Shown: positions 8,619-16,778 of the stretch, one piece after another
Numbering within the stretch: the stretch's first letter is position 1
Layout: every line of letters starts with the position of its first letter
NCBI GenBank assembly: GCA_002315685.1
Contig: DCHX01000029.1
Span: 16,987 to 80,986 of the forward strand
Direction: 5' to 3'
Source of the DNA: Ruminococcaceae bacterium UBA1741
GTDB taxonomy: Bacteria > Bacillota > Clostridia > Oscillospirales > Acutalibacteraceae
Length of the DNA stretch: 64,000 nucleotides
Made by a program: the position numbers and the translations under genes
Notes under the pieces: generated by a model
What the model was told of the DNA's origin: nothing
Database searches by the model: none
What the model saw: the letters and a program-made list of their open reading frames with translations, nothing else

Positions 8619-9094
8619 TGAGAATAGGCCACGGCTATGATGTTCACCGTTTGGTTGAGAATAGACGCCTTGTTTTAGGCGGTGTCGAAATTCCTTTTGA
8701 TAAGGGACTTTTAGGTCATTCCGATGCTGATGTTTTGTTACACGCGATTTCCGATTCTCTTTTGGGTGCTGCTGCGCTCGGTGATATAGGAAAGCATTTT
8801 CCCGACACTGACGCAAAATATAAGGATGCCGACTCGCTTTTGCTTTTAAGTGAAGTTGCAAAAATCTTAAAGGATAACGGTTATAGTGTCGTTAATGTTG
8901 ACTCAACCGTTATGGCACAAAATCCGAAGCTTTCACCGTATATCCAAATGATGAGGGAAAATATTGCAAAGGCGCTTTCTACCCACATTGACAATATAAG
9001 TGTAAAGGCTACAACCGAGGAGGGTTTGGGCTTTACGGGCAGTGGGGACGGTATTTCCGCTACTGCTGTTTGCATAATTGAAAAAGTAATATAA
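8618..9094 (+). CDS. ispF: 2-C-methyl-D-erythritol 2,4-cyclodiphosphate synthase
   Basis: A 158-residue trimeric zinc enzyme that cyclises CDP-methylerythritol phosphate in the MEP pathway. The signature GHGYDVHR (residues 4-11) supplies the zinc ligands Asp and His, and [10 protein letters not shown] (about 33-42) the next; the C-terminal [10 protein letters not shown] is the substrate-binding end. ATG 8618 overlaps the ispD stop in a TGATG arrangement with GGGAGGG at 8605-8611, so the two are translationally coupled. ispDF as a pair places two successive-but-one pathway steps under one transcript; ispE is not in the window. Confidence 0.97.
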   Translation: MRIGHGYDVHRLVENRRLVLGGVEIPFDKGLLGHSDADVLLHAISDSLLGAAALGDIGKHFPDTDAKYKDADSLLLLSEVAKILKDNGYSVVNVDSTVMAQNPKLSPYIQMMRENIAKALSTHIDNISVKATTEEGLGFTGSGDGISATAVCIIEKVI

Positions 9095-9108
9095 CCGGCT
9101 TTAATTTC

Positions 9109-9133
9109 ATACCATTTTATGGGTGGTATTTTT
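9109..9133 (+). terminator. Weak hairpin after ispF overlapping the next ribosome site
   Basis: ATACCA (9109-9114) pairs with TGGTAT (9124-9129), extendable by U-G pairs, followed by five T residues. The right arm includes GGGTGG, the likely ribosome site of the next gene, so the structure could end ispF transcripts, limit translation of the DUF4830 gene, or both. Confidence 0.5.
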
Positions 9134-9593
9134 GAAGTTTTCGTTTATTGTTTCAAGAAAATTTTTAATTGCTTTATTTTGCTTTATTTTGCTTTCGTTT
9201 TTGATTTTCTCGACCTTTTGCGAGGCCGAAAATATTGAGAAAAACGGCGACACATTTTTGAAAAGACAAACCTTTTTGAAAGAATTGGGCTGTATAATTG
9301 ATGAAAACGAATGGACAAAAAAACAAGTTGCTATTCCTGTCGAATTTTCGTTGGTTTATGAAAACTATAACGAAATTCAAAAAAAGGCAAATTACGATTT
9401 ATCACGATACAAAGGCGAAAAATGCACACTTTATTCTTATAGAGTTAAGGAATATGCCGATTTTGATAAAGATACTTATGCTTATGCAAATTTACTAATT
9501 TACAAAGGAAGAATTATAGGCGGCGACATTTCTTCTACTGCTATTGACGGAAAAATGTATCCGCTGAAAAGTTATGGAAAAACAAAGACTTGA
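9132..9593 (+). CDS. DUF4830 domain secreted or membrane-anchored protein
   Basis: About 153 residues. A basic N-terminus and a hydrophobic stretch (about residues 9-25) ending in a small-residue/Cys region (STFCEA) look like a signal peptide or anchor, possibly a lipoprotein. The rest matches the DUF4830 pattern: FLKELG, ENYNEIQKKANYDLSRYKG, and LLIYKGRIIGGDI near the end. The function of this domain is unknown. I prefer TTG 9132, preceded by GGGTGG at 9121-9126; GTG 9123 is the in-frame alternative but overlaps that site. The 3' end overlaps rsuA by 20 bases. Confidence 0.72.
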   Translation: MKFSFIVSRKFLIALFCFILLSFLIFSTFCEAENIEKNGDTFLKRQTFLKELGCIIDENEWTKKQVAIPVEFSLVYENYNEIQKKANYDLSRYKGEKCTLYSYRVKEYADFDKDTYAYANLLIYKGRIIGGDISSTAIDGKMYPLKSYGKTKT

Positions 9594-10281
9594 TAAATTT
9601 ATTTCCAATCAATTAGGACTTGCGAGAAATTTGGCTAAAACCCAAATTCATCGCGGTAAAGTAACGCTTGACGGCGAAATTGTCCGAGACCCGTCAAAAA
9701 TATTTGATGCCGAAACGGGCAAAGTAACATATAAGGGCGAACCTGTAAGTTACCGAAAATATCTTTATATTTTAATGAATAAGCCGAAAGGCTGTTTGAG
9801 TGCTACCGAGGACAAGCGTAAAGAAACCGTGCTTGATTTGATTCCCGAAAATATGAAAAGAAACGGACTTTTTCCTGTCGGCAGGCTTGATAAGGATACA
9901 ACGGGACTTTTGATTATTACCGATGACGGAGATTTTGCGCATAAATGTATTTCGCCTTCTAAAAACATCAGCAAAACATATATTGCGACACTTGACGGCG
10001 AACTTAAAGAAGATATGATAGATGTTTTTGAAAAAGGTGTAACCCTTGCGGACGGTACCCTTTGCAAGCCTGCAAAGCTTACGATTCTCGATAAAAATAT
10101 CGCCGAGCTTACGATTTATGAAGGTAAATATCACCAAATAAAGCGAATGTTCGGCACATTGGGGCTTGGAGTTAATGAGCTTAACCGAAAGAGTATCGGT
10201 GCATTGGAGCTTCCGAAAGACCTAAAACAAGGGGATTGTACAATTTTAAGCGAAGAAGATTTAGCACTAATATATGAGTAA
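9574..10281 (+). CDS. rsuA: 16S rRNA pseudouridine synthase, RsuA family
   Basis: A 235-residue RNA-modifying enzyme: an S4 RNA-binding domain at about 1-60 (RLDKFISNQLGLAR), then the pseudouridine synthase fold with the catalytic aspartate in GRLDKDTTGLL (about residues 104-114), and the C-terminal YHQIKRMF motif. RsuA makes pseudouridine 516 in 16S rRNA; the related RluB/E/F cannot be fully excluded from sequence alone. ATG 9574 lies inside the previous gene and has a GAAAAG-like weak site, suggesting coupled translation. The 134-base gap after it contains the promoter for the next gene. Confidence 0.9.
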   Translation: MEKQRLDKFISNQLGLARNLAKTQIHRGKVTLDGEIVRDPSKIFDAETGKVTYKGEPVSYRKYLYILMNKPKGCLSATEDKRKETVLDLIPENMKRNGLFPVGRLDKDTTGLLIITDDGDFAHKCISPSKNISKTYIATLDGELKEDMIDVFEKGVTLADGTLCKPAKLTILDKNIAELTIYEGKYHQIKRMFGTLGLGVNELNRKSIGALELPKDLKQGDCTILSEEDLALIYE

Positions 10282-10350
10282 ATATACAATTTAGACAAAT
10301 TAGATAATGCAACATTGTAACAATTATTTATAGATTTTTTCGATAAAAAT

Positions 10351-10359
10351 TGCTATAAT
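10351..10359 (+). promoter_or_regulatory. Extended -10 promoter of the sugar ABC ATPase gene
   Basis: TGC followed by perfect TATAAT (10354-10359) forms an extended -10; no good -35 is visible 17 bases upstream. A short GCGCT/AGCGC hairpin at 10383-10395 lies in the leader, just before the GGAGG site at 10403-10407. Confidence 0.6.
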
Positions 10360-10415
10360 AACTGTGTAATATGTATGCGTGCGCGCTATAAGCGCCCGAT
10401 ATGGAGGTATTTTTA

Positions 10416-11558
10416 ATGGCAAGTTTATCACTTCGTAACGTATACAAGAGATATCCTGGCGGCGTTACTGCCGTTTCTGACTTTAACCTTGAAATCAAGG
10501 ACAAGGAATTTATTATTCTTGTAGGACCTTCTGGTTGCGGTAAATCTACAACTCTCAGAATGGTTGCGGGTCTTGAAGAAATTTCTGACGGTGAAGTTTA
10601 TATCGGAGATCGTCTTGTAAATGATGTTGCACCGAAAGACCGTGATATTGCGATGGTTTTCCAAAACTATGCGCTTTATCCGCATATGACTGTATATGAT
10701 AATATGGCATTCGGTCTTAAACTTCGTAAGACATCTAAGGATGAAATTAAGAGAAGAGTAGAAGAAGCTGCTCGTATTCTTGATATTGAGCATTTGCTTG
10801 AACGCAAGCCGAAGGCTTTGTCCGGCGGTCAGCGTCAGCGTGTTGCACTCGGTCGTGCTATCGTTCGTGAGCCAAAGGTATTCTTACTTGACGAACCTTT
10901 GTCAAACCTCGATGCTAAACTTCGTGCTCAAATGCGTACCGAGATTTCGAAGATTCACCAACGCTTGGGTACTACATTTATCTATGTAACCCACGACCAG
11001 ACCGAAGCTATGACAATGGGTACTCGTATCGTTGTTATGAAGAGCGGTCTTATTCAACAGGTTGATACTCCTCAAAATCTTTATCTTTATCCTTGCAACC
11101 TTTTCGTTGCCGGATTTATCGGTTCTCCTCAAATGAACTTTATTGATGCTGTTCTTCTTAAAGAAGGCAACGATTTCTTTGTTGAGTACGGTACTGAGGA
11201 TACAAAGACCCGTGCAGGTGTTAAATACAAAATTAAGCTTCCTGCAAGCAAAAATAAGGACGATTGTCTTGTTCCTTATATCGGCAAGGAAATTATTATG
11301 GGTATCCGTCCTGAGGCTGTTCATGATGAGCCTGAGCTTATCGCTGCTAACCCGGACGGTAAGGTTGAGGCTAAGGTTGAAGTTACCGAACTTATGGGTG
11401 CTGAAACCTACCTTTATATGAACAGTGAGGAACAGTCTATCAATGCTCGTGTTGCTCCTACATCAAGCGCAAAGCCGGGCGATGTTATCACTATCGCATT
11501 TGAAACCGAAAAGATTCACTTGTTCGATAAGGATACTGAAATCACTATCACTAACTGA
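10416..11558 (+). CDS. ugpC: MsmK/UgpC-type sugar ABC transporter ATP-binding protein
   Basis: A 380-residue ATPase that energises carbohydrate ABC importers. Walker A GPSGCGKST (about 38-46), the Q-loop, signature LSGGQRQRVALGRA (about 135-148), Walker B VFLLDEP and the switch His in THDQTEAM are all present; a C-terminal TOBE/OB region (about 240-380) follows. In Firmicutes one such ATPase often serves several transporters; no permease or binding protein lies nearby here, which supports a shared role. ATG 10416 has GGAGG at 10403-10407. It forms its own transcription unit, with promoter and terminator, and its codon use is rich in T-ending codons, fitting high expression. Confidence 0.93.
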   Translation: MASLSLRNVYKRYPGGVTAVSDFNLEIKDKEFIILVGPSGCGKSTTLRMVAGLEEISDGEVYIGDRLVNDVAPKDRDIAMVFQNYALYPHMTVYDNMAFGLKLRKTSKDEIKRRVEEAARILDIEHLLERKPKALSGGQRQRVALGRAIVREPKVFLLDEPLSNLDAKLRAQMRTEISKIHQRLGTTFIYVTHDQTEAMTMGTRIVVMKSGLIQQVDTPQNLYLYPCNLFVAGFIGSPQMNFIDAVLLKEGNDFFVEYGTEDTKTRAGVKYKIKLPASKNKDDCLVPYIGKEIIMGIRPEAVHDEPELIAANPDGKVEAKVEVTELMGAETYLYMNSEEQSINARVAPTSSAKPGDVITIAFETEKIHLFDKDTEITITN

Positions 11559-11570
11559 TAAAGTTGAATT

Positions 11571-11600
11571 AAATCCGTGCCGAATGGCACGGATTTTTTT
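11571..11600 (+). terminator. Terminator of the ABC ATPase gene
   Basis: Perfect 11-base stem, AAATCCGTGCC (11571-11581) against GGCACGGATTT (11586-11596), GAAT loop, then a T run to 11600. Confidence 0.92.
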
Positions 11601-11603
11601 ATG

Positions 11604-11632
11604 TTGCAAAAAACTATAAAAAATAGTATAAT
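11604..11632 (+). promoter_or_regulatory. Promoter of the tepA-ftsK operon
   Basis: TTGCAA (11604-11609), 17-base spacer, TATAAT (11627-11632), directly after the preceding terminator and 53 bases before the start codon. Confidence 0.78.
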
Positions 11633-11684
11633 CAATATGTATCTTTATATCTTTCTATCAAATACTATATGTGGAGGGAAAGAT

Positions 11685-12362
11685 ATGAACGATGTAGAAA
11701 AAAACGAAAAAAATGAAAACGAAGAAATCGACGATATTAAGGAATACGGTATTACAAAGCTTGACGGTAAGAACAATATATATTGCCTTACTATAATCGG
11801 TGAAATTGAAGGACATAATGTTTTGCCCGAACAAAACAAAACCACAAAATACGAGCATATTATTCCGAAGCTTGTGGCGATTGAGCAAAGTCCCGAGATT
11901 GACGGGTTGTTGATAATTCTTAATACTGTCGGCGGCGATGTTGAAGCAGGTCTTGCTATTGCCGAGCTTATATCGGGAATGGAAAAGCCTACTGTTACCT
12001 ATGTTTTAGGCGGAGGACATTCTATTGGTGTACCATTGGCGGTTGCGGCGAAGAGGTCGTTTATTGCACCTTCGGCTACTATGACTATCCACCCGGTTAG
12101 GATGAACGGACTTGTAATCGGCGTTCCGCAAATGATGAATCATTTTTCTCGTATGCAAGAAAGAATAACCGATTTTGTGGCGAGAAATTCTAATATTTCA
12201 GCCGAAAGATTTACCGAGCTTATGATGAATACCGGCGAGCTTGTAACCGATGTCGGCTCTGTTCTTTGCGGTGAAAAAGCTGTAAGTGAGGGACTTATTG
12301 ATGAGCTTGGCAGTTTGGCGCAGGTCATAAAAAGTCTTGATAATATGATAGAAAAAAATTAA
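11685..12362 (+). CDS. tepA: TepA-like ClpP-class serine protease
   Basis: A 225-residue protein of the ClpP/crotonase fold. After a charged, low-complexity N-terminus (residues 1-20, mostly Asn/Glu/Lys), the core holds the expected catalytic serine in GGGHSIGVPLA (around residues 110-120) and the histidine in TIHPV (about 134-138). The location directly before ftsK/spoIIIE is the same as for B. subtilis tepA (ymfB), which is linked to protein translocation; that role is known for the family, not shown here. ATG 11685 has GGAGGG at 11673-11678. An upstream in-frame ORF extension to 11577 runs through the terminator and is rejected. Confidence 0.85.
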   Translation: MNDVEKNEKNENEEIDDIKEYGITKLDGKNNIYCLTIIGEIEGHNVLPEQNKTTKYEHIIPKLVAIEQSPEIDGLLIILNTVGGDVEAGLAIAELISGMEKPTVTYVLGGGHSIGVPLAVAAKRSFIAPSATMTIHPVRMNGLVIGVPQMMNHFSRMQERITDFVARNSNISAERFTELMMNTGELVTDVGSVLCGEKAVSEGLIDELGSLAQVIKSLDNMIEKN

Positions 12363-12404
12363 GGTTCGGCATCTGCCGAGCCTAAAAAAACAGGGGAGTA
12401 CATA

Positions 12405-14804
12405 ATGGCAACAAGAAAAACTTCTTCTAAAAAAGAGGCAAAGAGAGAACCCGTAGTATCAAAACAGTTCAAATCAGTTGTTCTTTTCGGAGCGGCTGTG
12501 CTTTGGGCTTGTATAGTGTTTATTGACGGACAAAACCTTTGGGAAATAATGCATAATTTTATGTTTAGTCTTTTTGGTATTACGGCATTTTTCTTTCCGT
12601 TTGTTTTCGGTGTTATTGCCATAATAGTCGGTATAGATAAAAACAAGGACAATTTTAATGCAAAGGTTATTGAAAGCTTGGTGCTTTTATTGTTGCTCGG
12701 CGCTTGTATAGATGTTTTTGCTACAAACGGAAATCTCGTTTCAAGTCAATTCGGGGAGCATTTATTGAATGCTTGGGACGAAGGTAACACGGGCGGACTC
12801 AGCGGTGCGTTGATAGGCGGTACATTTAATCTTGCCTTCGGTAAAACCGCTGCCGCTATTACTTTGATTTTGCTTATTTTTGTATTTTTGATGATTATTA
12901 CGGGTACTACACTCATTTCTTTATTTAAGACAATGTCAAAGCCTGTTGTAGCCGTTTCAAAACAAGCCGAAAATGCTTATAGAGAACGGGCTGAAAAGGA
13001 GAACAGCGAGACTCCCGAGGACCATAAAAAAGGTCAGCTTAAAATCATTAAAGGCTTTGACGTTGATGTACCTATTGATGACGAAAAGCCGAAAGTAAAG
13101 AAAAAGGCAATAGAGGAAACTATCGGCGAAAAGCAACAAAAGGTTATTGATACATATAACGGCAAGGAATCAGATAGCGGTGCTACCAAAATAGAAGATG
13201 CTATTGATTCGGTTGCAGATGAAGCTGAACTGAAAAAAGAGGAAGAGCAACCTCAAAAAATCACTATTGATTTTGAAAAGGAAACAAACACGGTAGCAAA
13301 GGAAATTGAAAACAATGAGAGCGTTGTAAGATATAAATACCCCCCTTATGAGCTTCTTAAAAAGACCGATTCAAGTGATGTGAAAGCACTTTCCCGTGAG
13401 CTTGATAATACCGCTGAAAGACTTGTTGAGATTTTAAGAAGCTTTGGTGTTGAAACAAGAGTTCTCGATATAAGCAAGGGCCCTACCGTTACCCGTTATG
13501 AGCTTCAACCCTGCGCCGGTGTTAAAATCAGCAAAATCACGGGACTTGCCGATGATATAGCGCTTAATCTTGCGGCTGCGGGTGTTAGAATTGAGGCCCC
13601 TATTCCGAATAAGGCGGCGGTAGGTATTGAGGTTCCTAATAAGGCGAGTGCTACTGTCGGTGTGCGTGAGATAATCGAATCATCCGCTTTTTCTTCTTCA
13701 AAGAGCAAGCTTACGGTTGCTATGGGTAGAGATATAGGCGGAAATGTTGTTATTACCGATATTGCTAAAATGCCACACGGACTAATAGCCGGTGCTACCG
13801 GCTCGGGTAAATCGGTATGTATCAACTCTATTATTATGAGTTTACTTTATAAAGCATCTCCCGAAGATGTAAAGCTTCTTATGATAGACCCGAAGGTTGT
13901 TGAGCTTGGTGTTTATAACGGCATTCCGCATTTGTTGGTGCCCGTAGTTACCGACCCGAGAAAAGCCGCAGGTGCGCTTGGTTGGTCGGTTAGCGAAATG
14001 GAAAAACGGTATGCTATGTTTGCCGATAGGGGTGTTCGTGATATTGAGGGCTACAATAAGCTTGTTGAAACCCTGATAGATGAGCCTGAGGTTACTAAAA
14101 TGCCTCATATCGTAATAATAATTGATGAGCTTGCCGACCTTATGATGACGGCTCCAAGCGAGGTCGAAGACTCGATTAACCGTATCGCCGCAAAGGCGAG
14201 AGCCGCAGGTATGCATTTGCTTATTGCAACCCAGCGTCCGTCTGTTGATGTTGTAACGGGTGTAATTAAGGCAAATATCCCTACCCGTATTGCTTTTGCC
14301 GTTTCTTCGCAGGTTGACAGCCGTACAATACTTGATGCGGGCGGTGCCGAAAAATTACTCGGTAAGGGCGATATGCTATTCAGTCCGAGTGGCTCTAATA
14401 AGCCTAAGCGTGTTCAAGGCTGTTTCGTTAGCGACAGCGAAGTAGAAAAGGTCGTTTCTTTCGTTAAGAAGAGTGCCGCTGCCGATTATGACGATAATAT
14501 TATGGTTGAAATCGAGCGTCAAGCCGCACTTGAAAAGCATAAGAAAACAGGACTTGACGAGGATGCGCCTGATGCTGACCCGATGCTTGAAGATGCAATA
14601 AAGGTTGTTGTTGAGAACGGACAAGCTTCAACTTCGCTTTTGCAGAGAAAGTTAAAGCTCGGATATGCAAGAGCGGCAAGAATTGTTGACGAAATGGAAG
14701 CAAGGGGTGTTGTAGGTCCCTACGAAGGCTCAAAGCCGAGAAAGGTGCTTATTACCAAAGAACAGCTTATGGAACAACAAGCTACATCCTCTGATGATAT
14801 ATGA
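12405..14804 (+). CDS. ftsK: DNA translocase FtsK/SpoIIIE
   Basis: A 799-residue septal DNA pump that moves chromosome ends out of the closing septum. The N-terminal membrane domain has four hydrophobic helices (about 20-175); a charged linker follows (about 180-310); the alpha/beta motor holds Walker A GATGSGKS near residue 465 and Walker [13 protein letters not shown] near 570; the C-terminal gamma winged helix (about 735-799, ending after KPRKVLI) reads orienting DNA sequences. The linker is short, so SpoIIIE (sporulation) or a vegetative FtsK are both possible; ytvI elsewhere hints at a sporulating ancestor. ATG 12405 has GGGGAG before it. The stop overlaps the next gene by 4 bases. Confidence 0.95.
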   Translation: MATRKTSSKKEAKREPVVSKQFKSVVLFGAAVLWACIVFIDGQNLWEIMHNFMFSLFGITAFFFPFVFGVIAIIVGIDKNKDNFNAKVIESLVLLLLLGACIDVFATNGNLVSSQFGEHLLNAWDEGNTGGLSGALIGGTFNLAFGKTAAAITLILLIFVFLMIITGTTLISLFKTMSKPVVAVSKQAENAYRERAEKENSETPEDHKKGQLKIIKGFDVDVPIDDEKPKVKKKAIEETIGEKQQKVIDTYNGKESDSGATKIEDAIDSVADEAELKKEEEQPQKITIDFEKETNTVAKEIENNESVVRYKYPPYELLKKTDSSDVKALSRELDNTAERLVEILRSFGVETRVLDISKGPTVTRYELQPCAGVKISKITGLADDIALNLAAAGVRIEAPIPNKAAVGIEVPNKASATVGVREIIESSAFSSSKSKLTVAMGRDIGGNVVITDIAKMPHGLIAGATGSGKSVCINSIIMSLLYKASPEDVKLLMIDPKVVELGVYNGIPHLLVPVVTDPRKAAGALGWSVSEMEKRYAMFADRGVRDIEGYNKLVETLIDEPEVTKMPHIVIIIDELADLMMTAPSEVEDSINRIAAKARAAGMHLLIATQRPSVDVVTGVIKANIPTRIAFAVSSQVDSRTILDAGGAEKLLGKGDMLFSPSGSNKPKRVQGCFVSDSEVEKVVSFVKKSAAADYDDNIMVEIERQAALEKHKKTGLDEDAPDADPMLEDAIKVVVENGQASTSLLQRKLKLGYARAARIVDEMEARGVVGPYEGSKPRKVLITKEQLMEQQATSSDDI

Positions 14805-15679
14805 GATTTTCTAAAAAGAAATTAAGAATAGCGGTTTGTCTTTTATTTGTTTGCTTGGCTTGTTTGGTGATTTTTGTCAAGTTTTCAAACGAAAAGGCAA
14901 CCCAAACTACGCCCTTATCAGATGATTATGTTGAGTTTTTAGATGTGGGACAAGGCGACTGCGCTTTAATATCAAGCAACGGTAAGAGCTGTCTTATTGA
15001 TACGGGTAGTTCAAATTCGGCAGGTTCAATAGAAAAGAAACTGAAAAATGAGGGCATTAAAAATATAGATTTAATTTCCATTTCGCATTTTCATATTGAC
15101 CATACGGGAAGTCTTTACGATTTGGTTTCAAGCTTTGATGTTAAAAAGCTTATGTTTCCTAACAAGTGCAGCGATACAAACATACCCGAAAAGGTTTTGA
15201 GTGCTAAAAACGATTGCATAAATAACGGTGGAGAGGTTTATACCGAAAAGGTCGGTATGACTGCCGATGTCGGCGATTTTAAGCTTACCGTGCTTTATTA
15301 TTCTCCTAATCTAAACGGCGAGAATAACCGTTCGGTTTACATTATGGCAAAGATAAACGATATAAAGTTTTTCTTTACGGGCGACGGACAAAAACAAGCC
15401 GAAAACGATTTACTGTCAAAGGGATTTAATCTTGACTGCGATGTCTTAAAGGTTCCGCACCACGGCGGCAGTGCATCTTCAAACGATAATTTTCTTGATG
15501 CTACTACTCCCGAATATGCGGTGGTGTCTTGTGGCATTGGTAACACCTACGGTCATCCGCATAAGGAAACTATGGATAGGCTCACCGCTCGAAATATTAA
15601 AACATACAGAACGGATGAAAACGGCGATGTTTCGTTCTTTATTGATGACAATAAACTGTCCGTTACAACCGATAAATAG
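14801..15679 (+). CDS. ComEC C-terminal-like metallo-beta-lactamase fold protein
   Basis: A 292-residue protein with an N-terminal membrane anchor or signal (about residues 9-27) and a metallo-beta-lactamase domain of the ComEC/Rec2 type. It starts with the family pattern FLDVGQGDC (47-55), has the metal site HFHIDH (96-101), the aspartate in GDG, and the late VPHHGG motif (about 218-223). Such domains usually form the C-terminus of the DNA-uptake protein ComEC and are thought to degrade one DNA strand; here the ComEC channel gene at 48491 lacks this part. It overlaps ftsK by ATGA, so the two are translationally coupled. A stand-alone secreted hydrolase of other function is the alternative. 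Confidence 0.85.
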   Translation: MRFSKKKLRIAVCLLFVCLACLVIFVKFSNEKATQTTPLSDDYVEFLDVGQGDCALISSNGKSCLIDTGSSNSAGSIEKKLKNEGIKNIDLISISHFHIDHTGSLYDLVSSFDVKKLMFPNKCSDTNIPEKVLSAKNDCINNGGEVYTEKVGMTADVGDFKLTVLYYSPNLNGENNRSVYIMAKINDIKFFFTGDGQKQAENDLLSKGFNLDCDVLKVPHHGGSASSNDNFLDATTPEYAVVSCGIGNTYGHPHKETMDRLTARNIKTYRTDENGDVSFFIDDNKLSVTTDK

Positions 15680-15690
15680 CTGTTTCTACT

Positions 15691-15729
15691 GACAGTAGAG
15701 TTGAAATTTTCACTCTACTGTCTTTTTTT
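15691..15729 (+). terminator. Terminator of the ftsK operon
   Basis: GACAGTAGAG (15691-15700) pairs with CTCTACTGTC (15713-15722) and seven T residues follow. Confidence 0.92.
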
Positions 15730-15780
15730 ATTGTGTAGAATTAAATTTGCAAGCAGTAGGTTTTCTAAAAGTTTTGGTTA

Positions 15781-15789
15781 TGATATTAT
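15781..15789 (+). promoter_or_regulatory. Possible extended -10 promoter of degV
   Basis: TGA followed by TATTAT (15784-15789) gives an extended -10, 45 bases before degV; the -35 region (TTTTCT) is poor. Since a strong terminator lies upstream, some promoter must be here. Confidence 0.4.
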
Positions 15790-15833
15790 TGTTACGGCAA
15801 TTAAGCTTAAACTTAAATATTAGGAGAAAACTT

Positions 15834-16721
15834 ATGCAAGACTACATTATTTCCTGCGAATCGACAACCGATATGCCATACGGCTATTTTGAAAAAAGGG
15901 AAATACCTGTTATTTTCTATAAATATACAATCGGAGAAAACGAATATGAAGATAATATGGAGAGGGATAAAGCTCAACAAAAATTCTTCTATGACAGCTT
16001 GGATAGCGGCTTGTTGCCCCATACCTCCCAAATCAATGAATATAGATACTTTGAATATTTTGAAGGGCTTTTGAAAACTAATCAACAAATACTTCATATT
16101 GCATTCGGTTCCGGTATGACACCTTCGGTATTAAATGCTCAAAGGGTTGCAAAAAACCTAAACGAAAGAGAGGGCAAAGAAAGAATAATCGTTATTGATT
16201 CGCTTTGTTCTTCTTCGGGATACGGAATGTTGGTTTCTATTGCGAATGATATGAAACAAAAAAACGAAGATATTAAAACCGTAGCCGATTATATTCAAAA
16301 AATAAGAAATAAAATACATCATCAATTCTATTCGAGCGATATGAAATTTTTTAAGCGCTCGGGCAGAGTGTCGGGTGTTACCGCAACTATTGCTACCGTG
16401 CTTGGAATTTGCCCTATAATGCGTCTTAACTGCGATGGTAAAATAATTGCGTACGATAAGGAAAGAGGCAAGGCTAACGCAATTAAGCGAACAATAAACG
16501 AAATGCTTAAACACTGCGAAAACGGGAAAAATTATGATAATAAATGCTTTATAAGTCATTCGGCTTGTTTAGAAGATGCGAAGCTCTTAAAATCACAAAT
16601 TGAAAAAATCTTTCCAAAACTAAAAGGAAAGATAGAAATATACACTATCGGTAATATAGTAACCTCACATTGCGGAAAGGGTACGGTTGCGATTTATTTT
16701 ATAGGCGACGAGAGAAAATAA
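15834..16721 (+). CDS. degV: DegV family fatty acid-binding protein
   Basis: A 295-residue two-domain protein of the DegV/FakB family, which holds a fatty acid for phosphorylation by FakA or a DAK-type kinase. The start ISCESTTDMP (residues 5-14) carries the conserved Ser-Thr fatty-acid carboxylate contacts, LLPHTSQIN (about 61-69) the second loop, and FFKRSGRVSG (about 170-179) the family signature. No FakA partner is in the window. ATG 15834 has AGGAG at 15822-15826; the longer frame from 15747 has no ribosome site. Single-gene unit between two terminators. Confidence 0.92.
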   Translation: MQDYIISCESTTDMPYGYFEKREIPVIFYKYTIGENEYEDNMERDKAQQKFFYDSLDSGLLPHTSQINEYRYFEYFEGLLKTNQQILHIAFGSGMTPSVLNAQRVAKNLNEREGKERIIVIDSLCSSSGYGMLVSIANDMKQKNEDIKTVADYIQKIRNKIHHQFYSSDMKFFKRSGRVSGVTATIATVLGICPIMRLNCDGKIIAYDKERGKANAIKRTINEMLKHCENGKNYDNKCFISHSACLEDAKLLKSQIEKIFPKLKGKIEIYTIGNIVTSHCGKGTVAIYFIGDERK

Positions 16722-16722
16722 A

Positions 16723-16769
16723 AAAAGCTACGAAATTGTGCTTAAACAAACACGGTTTCGTAGCTTTTA
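16723..16769. terminator. Bidirectional terminator between degV and aspS
   Basis: AAAAGCTACGAAA (16723-16735) pairs perfectly with TTTCGTAGCTTTT (16756-16768). A-rich and T-rich flanks on both sides let it end the convergent degV and aspS transcripts. Confidence 0.9.
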
Positions 16770-16778
16770 CTTTGCATA

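Noticed and set aside
10383..10395. GCGCT/AGCGC hairpin in the ugpC leader as a sugar-repressor operator
   Set aside because: Five base pairs only, no match to the usual cre or LacI-type operator pattern; recorded only as a leader hairpin.
12362..12382. Hairpin AGGTTCGGC/GCCGAGCCT between tepA and ftsK as a terminator
   Set aside because: It is followed by A residues on the plus strand, so it cannot work as a rho-independent terminator there; the tepA-ftsK pair is most likely co-transcribed. It may still stabilise the mRNA end.
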